Assembly (NCBI GenBank): GCA_946499505.1
Contig: CAMMSL010000001.1
Coordinates: 221,064 to 285,063 of the forward strand
Reading direction: 5' to 3'
DNA length: 64,000 nt
Source: an uncultured Lachnoclostridium sp.
GTDB taxonomy: Bacteria; Bacillota; Clostridia; Lachnospirales; Lachnospiraceae
Part shown: positions 61,003 through 64,000 of the stretch, piece after piece
Layout: every line of letters begins with the position of its first letter
Numbering within the stretch: the first letter of the stretch is position 1
The notes under the pieces: generated by a model
Databases searched by the model: none
Seen by the model: only the letters and a program-made list of their open reading frames with translations
What the model was told of the DNA's origin: nothing
Program-made: the position numbers and the translations under genes

Positions 61003-62538
61003 TTAATACCACCATACATTCGGTATATTCACGTACTGAAGTTTGTAAGTGTCTCCCTCGTATACAAATGTTGCTCCTACATAAGCAGAACCGTCATTTG
61101 TCTCATTCTCGGTCCTCGAACTGCCGAATCCTGAATATGTATATGTGTAATCGACCGTATAATCGCAGTCCATCTCTCCGCTGATCGTGCCGGACTCAGC
61201 ATTAAAACTGCAGCGAAAGTCATCGAATGTGATCTGGTTCAGCGTATAATAATCATCAGGATCATCCGTCAGCCTGTCCCGCAGATCGTTGTAAGTATCT
61301 TCATATTCTGCGGCGGCATTTTCTGCAAACAGACCGGATACTGCACTAAAATCATCGCCTGCCAGCGCTGATGTATAGAAACTTTCCAGCGCCTCCTGCA
61401 TCTTTGCCTGAAGTGCGGTTTTTCCTGTATCCGTCAATGTCAGATCCTCAACTATTACACTTCCTTCTGCCGATGTATCGAATTCACCCTCATACACCTC
61501 GCACCACGGGACAGCCGCTGTGATCGTATGTACACCGTTAAAAAGTGAAATCTGATATGTATCCGTGCCATCTGCATTATTTGAGACCATATACTCTTCT
61601 GTCAGTTCGACGCCGTCTACAGCCGCTCTTGCTCCCGCAGGTACCGTAACCGGATAATTTTCCACCAGCATTCCTGCAGCTGATACTTTCCATGTATCAA
61701 ACAGGAACATTGCCTTATCGCTCTGACGTACAAGGGAAAGCTGTGAGCTGGAAGTTCCCTGTCCGGAGACAGAATACTCCACATTGAAATTCTGTACGAT
61801 TCCGCCTTCCGCACCCGTCTGCTGTCTCACCGTGTAATTCGTGATATCCGGCACCTGGGTTTTCTCCATCATTTCCTCAAACTGGCTCTCCTGCATAAAG
61901 CTTCCATCCGGGAGTTCAAGCAGGCCGTACACTGTCTTCCAGTCATGGGACACGTATGCCTCAAAATATCGCTCTGCCACAGACTGAGCACTGTATTTTC
62001 TGTCCCCTATCACAAAAAATGCAGCGATCACTACTGCCAGACAGATCACCTCTGCGATCACGATTTTTTGTAGTTTCGTCAGTTTCCTGATCCCTGTCTT
62101 CATCTTCCCGACATCCGGTTTCTTGATCGTGACCTGCTTCCTGGCGCTGTCCTGCTGTTGTGCGGACTGCTGTTGCTGTTGGCGCCTGCGCTGTGACGGA
62201 CGCACGACCTGCTCCTGGTCCGCTGATCTGTGCTCCGCAGGATCGTGTTCCACAGACTCCTGCCCCGCAGCTTCCTGTCCTGCGGTTTCCTGTCCTGCGG
62301 TTTCCTGACTCCGGAAATCATCTCCTGCTGATCCCATTTCCGCAGATGATATATCTCCCGCTGTCCCTGCGGTCTGCGCCGCCTCTCCGGTTTCCGCTCC
62401 CGGTACGACCGGTTCGGAATCTGCCGGTTCTTCTGCTGACGGCGCCGTGATCGGCTCTCCTTCCAGTTTGGTTCCGCAGTTTTCGCAGAAGCGGGCGTCA
62501 TCCGCATTGATTGTTCCGCATTTTGAACAAATACGCAT
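61003..62538 (-). CDS. TcaA-like zinc-ribbon membrane protein
   Basis: 511 residues. N-terminal zinc ribbon (CSKCGTINADDARFCENCG), a disordered Glu/Gln/Ala region with QETAGQETAGQ repeats, a membrane helix (IVIAEVICLAVVIAAFFVIG), then an extracellular part: an NTF2-like domain (YFEAYVSHDWKTVYGLLE), a TcaA-type segment (NYPVTVPAGARAAVDGVEL) and a second NTF2-like domain. TcaA in staphylococci affects teichoic acid and glycopeptide response. It is the first gene of the nine-gene operon, with GGAGGAG before the ATG at 62538. Confidence 0.75.
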   Translation of the reverse strand: MRICSKCGTINADDARFCENCGTKLEGEPITAPSAEEPADSEPVVPGAETGEAAQTAGTAGDISSAEMGSAGDDFRSQETAGQETAGQEAAGQESVEHDPAEHRSADQEQVVRPSQRRRQQQQQSAQQQDSARKQVTIKKPDVGKMKTGIRKLTKLQKIVIAEVICLAVVIAAFFVIGDRKYSAQSVAERYFEAYVSHDWKTVYGLLELPDGSFMQESQFEEMMEKTQVPDITNYTVRQQTGAEGGIVQNFNVEYSVSGQGTSSSQLSLVRQSDKAMFLFDTWKVSAAGMLVENYPVTVPAGARAAVDGVELTEEYMVSNNADGTDTYQISLFNGVHTITAAVPWCEVYEGEFDTSAEGSVIVEDLTLTDTGKTALQAKMQEALESFYTSALAGDDFSAVSGLFAENAAAEYEDTYNDLRDRLTDDPDDYYTLNQITFDDFRCSFNAESGTISGEMDCDYTVDYTYTYSGFGSSRTENETNDGSAYVGATFVYEGDTYKLQYVNIPNVWWY

Positions 62539-62568
62539 AATCTCTCCTCCCATTCCGTTTTTGCAGCC

Positions 62569-62598
62569 GTTCGGCCATCAGGGCTGGCGCGGCTGAAC
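62569..62598. other. Leader hairpin upstream of the nine-gene operon
   Basis: GTTCGGCC and GGCTGAAC form an 8-bp stem with one wobble around a 14-base loop in the leader between promoter and first gene. It has no T-tract. Confidence 0.35.
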
Positions 62599-62636
62599 TG
62601 TTATTATTTACTGAAAACATTTTACTCTTGGTTACA

Positions 62637-62665
62637 ATTATAGTTTTTCCCCGTCCTTTTTTCAA
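62637..62665 (-). promoter_or_regulatory. Promoter of the nine-gene operon
   Basis: On the minus strand TTGAAA (62660-62665) and TATAAT (62637-62642) with a 17-bp spacer, 100 bases before the first ATG. This is a near-consensus sigma-A promoter. An imperfect palindrome CACAATATTCTGTG sits upstream at about 62682-62695 and could be an operator. Confidence 0.72.
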
Positions 62666-62826
62666 CAATTGACAGCTGATTCACAATATTCTGTGTTAAA
62701 TTCGGGAAAATCCTGTGCATATGTTCTCTTTGCACTTTTCATTGCACTCAGACATATATTGAATTAAATATTTCAGTCTTATGGAATTTCTCCGGCTGAC
62801 TGTTATATTGATGAAAGGAGTCTTAA

Positions 62827-63801
62827 ATGAGTATTAAAGGTCTTGATGTCAGCGAATTTCAGGGAGAAGTGGACTGGGAGCGGGTAAAAGCCGCAGGATA
62901 CAAGTTTGCGATGCTGAGAGCCGGATATGGCTATGATACTGTGGATAAACAATTCCGGAGAAATGCTTCCGAATGCAACCGGATCGGACTTCCGATCGGC
63001 GCCTACTGGTTCTGCTACGCATTTTCACCTGAAAAGGCAGCACAGGAAGCTGACGGATGCATCAGCACCGTTTCCGGATACCGGCTGGATTATCCAGTCT
63101 GTTATGATATCGAGCAGGCGTCCGCGGATTATATTGAAAAACAGGGAGTCACATTTACCTCTGCGCTCGCCAGAAACGTTGTGACCAGTTTCTGCAACCG
63201 GATAGAAGCAAAGGGCTACTATGCCATGTTTTATACAAACCGTAATTTTCTTGACACATATCTTGGAACTGACTTAACAAAACGCTATGCTTACTGGTAC
63301 GCCCGCTATACAGACCAGTTTGACGGAACAAACTGCGGTATGTGGCAGTATACGAGCACCGGCAGTGTTCCCGGTATCAGCGGAAATGTGGATCTGGATC
63401 TGGGATATGTGGACTATCCGTCAGTCATAAAGGACGCCGGTCTAAACCATCTTTCCGGGAATACTCCCGCCCCATCGCCGGCTCCCCAGTATATCACCTA
63501 TGTAATCCAGCCGGGCGATACACTCAGCGGGATTGCCCAGCGCTACGGTACAACAGTGAGCATTCTGACCCAGCTGAACAACATCTCTGATCCGGATAAA
63601 ATCTATGCCGGAAATACGTTGAAAGTACCTGAAAACGGGACCAGCAGCGGTTCTTCCGCACAATATTATACGATCCAGTCAGGAGACACACTCAGCGGGA
63701 TTGCCCTGAGATTCGGAACTACTGTCAGTGCACTGGCACGCCTGAACGGCATTTCCAATCCGGATAAAATCTACGCCGGGAACAGAATACGGATAAAATG
63801 A
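62827..63801 (+). CDS. GH25 lysozyme with two LysM domains
   Basis: 324 residues. Glycoside hydrolase family 25 domain: [36 protein letters not shown] (catalytic Asp-x-Glu) and [27 protein letters not shown]. Two LysM domains follow a Pro/Ala linker ([19 protein letters not shown] and [19 protein letters not shown], nearly the same sequence). It cuts peptidoglycan glycan strands. No signal peptide is seen, so export may need another route such as lysis or a dedicated secretion path. AAGGAG lies before the ATG. It is divergent from the nine-gene operon and shares the promoter region. Confidence 0.92.
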   Translation: MSIKGLDVSEFQGEVDWERVKAAGYKFAMLRAGYGYDTVDKQFRRNASECNRIGLPIGAYWFCYAFSPEKAAQEADGCISTVSGYRLDYPVCYDIEQASADYIEKQGVTFTSALARNVVTSFCNRIEAKGYYAMFYTNRNFLDTYLGTDLTKRYAYWYARYTDQFDGTNCGMWQYTSTGSVPGISGNVDLDLGYVDYPSVIKDAGLNHLSGNTPAPSPAPQYITYVIQPGDTLSGIAQRYGTTVSILTQLNNISDPDKIYAGNTLKVPENGTSSGSSAQYYTIQSGDTLSGIALRFGTTVSALARLNGISNPDKIYAGNRIRIK

Positions 63802-63884
63802 GTTAAGATTTTCATAAGGTTTTTTCTTTTTCTTTTAGAGTTTAAACATACTTTGGACACATTTTCTGGATATACTATGAATCA

Positions 63885-63949
63885 GATAGTTGATAAAACA
63901 ACTATCTCCCCCCTCATAAAGTATTGACATCCCGGGGGACCGGGATGTC
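63885..63949. terminator. Two hairpins at the window end
   Basis: The first hairpin is GATAGTTG-ATAAAA-CAACTATC (63885-63906). The second is GACATCCCGG-GGGA-CCGGGATGTC (63926-63949). They lie 83 and 124 bases after the lysozyme stop. Neither has a long T-tract. They may be operators for a gene past the window edge or terminators. No gene is seen in 63802-64000. Confidence 0.4.
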
Positions 63950-64000
63950 GCACTTTACTCTCATTCCTTTAGATAACTATAACAACACGAAGCCCGTTAG

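Noticed and set aside
52108-62665. Prophage or integrative conjugative element covering the ATPase operon
   Set aside because: No integrase, relaxase, VirB4, capsid, terminase or tRNA attachment site was seen in the window.
62682-62695. Rex-type redox operator upstream of the nine-gene operon
   Set aside because: CACAATATTCTGTG matches the Rex consensus only loosely and is offset from the promoter; kept only as a possible operator.

Overview
This window reads as chromosomal DNA of a gut-type Clostridia, most likely a Lachnospiraceae species. Supporting signs are mid-range G+C, AGGAGG-type ribosome sites, TTGACA/TATAAT-type promoters, a T-box, a six-subunit Ech hydrogenase, DegV, DUF4867 and CapA family genes. 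The family-level call is an inference from gene content; no rRNA marker is present.

Layout. 1-11 kb: tail of a glycine-rich membrane protein, an endonuclease Q/UvrD fusion, a MetE-like methyltransferase, a superoxide dismutase, the relic of a MerR/TipA-type regulator with its promoter still recognisable, a DUF4190-type membrane protein, an aldo/keto reductase, YaaA, a metallophosphoesterase, a HAD phosphatase and an alpha/beta hydrolase. 11.3-22.7 kb: a complete Ech-type group 4 [NiFe] hydrogenase operon (echABCDEF, minus strand) facing its maturation genes hypA-B-F-C-D-E (plus strand) across a shared promoter region. 22.7-23.2 kb: three tandem copies of a structured palindromic repeat.

23.2-28.4 kb: a CydDC-like ABC exporter, a YgbA_NO-family protein and a YbaN/DUF454 protein, opposite a cysteine-rich MarR regulator with a well-formed operator and promoter; together they look like a redox or nitrosative-stress unit. 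28.5-36.4 kb: mcsA-clpC behind a strongly folded leader, degV, a HisC/CobD-like aminotransferase, and T-box-controlled metG bracketed by two copies of a REP-like palindrome. 36.5-42.7 kb: glutaredoxin and a polyamine operon (speA, speE, speB, carboxynorspermidine dehydrogenase and decarboxylase) with an attenuator-like leader. 43-52 kb: CapA, a two-component system, and a sugar module (xylulokinase-like kinase, fucose-isomerase family protein, DUF4867).

52.1-62.7 kb holds the most unusual locus: nine tightly packed minus-strand genes driven by a consensus promoter and closed by a strong terminator. They encode a TcaA-like zinc-ribbon protein, a second zinc-ribbon membrane protein, a small protein with a tandem internal duplication, a 915-residue protein carrying a polymorphic-toxin-like domain and a long acidic repeat tail, an orphan VirD4/TraG-like ATPase, a YARHG protein, a cell-wall amidase lipoprotein, a C-type-lectin-like protein and an AraC regulator. 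A divergent GH25-LysM lysozyme lies next to it. No relaxase, VirB scaffold, integrase or phage structural gene is visible, so this looks like an undescribed envelope-associated delivery or surface system rather than an ordinary conjugative element.
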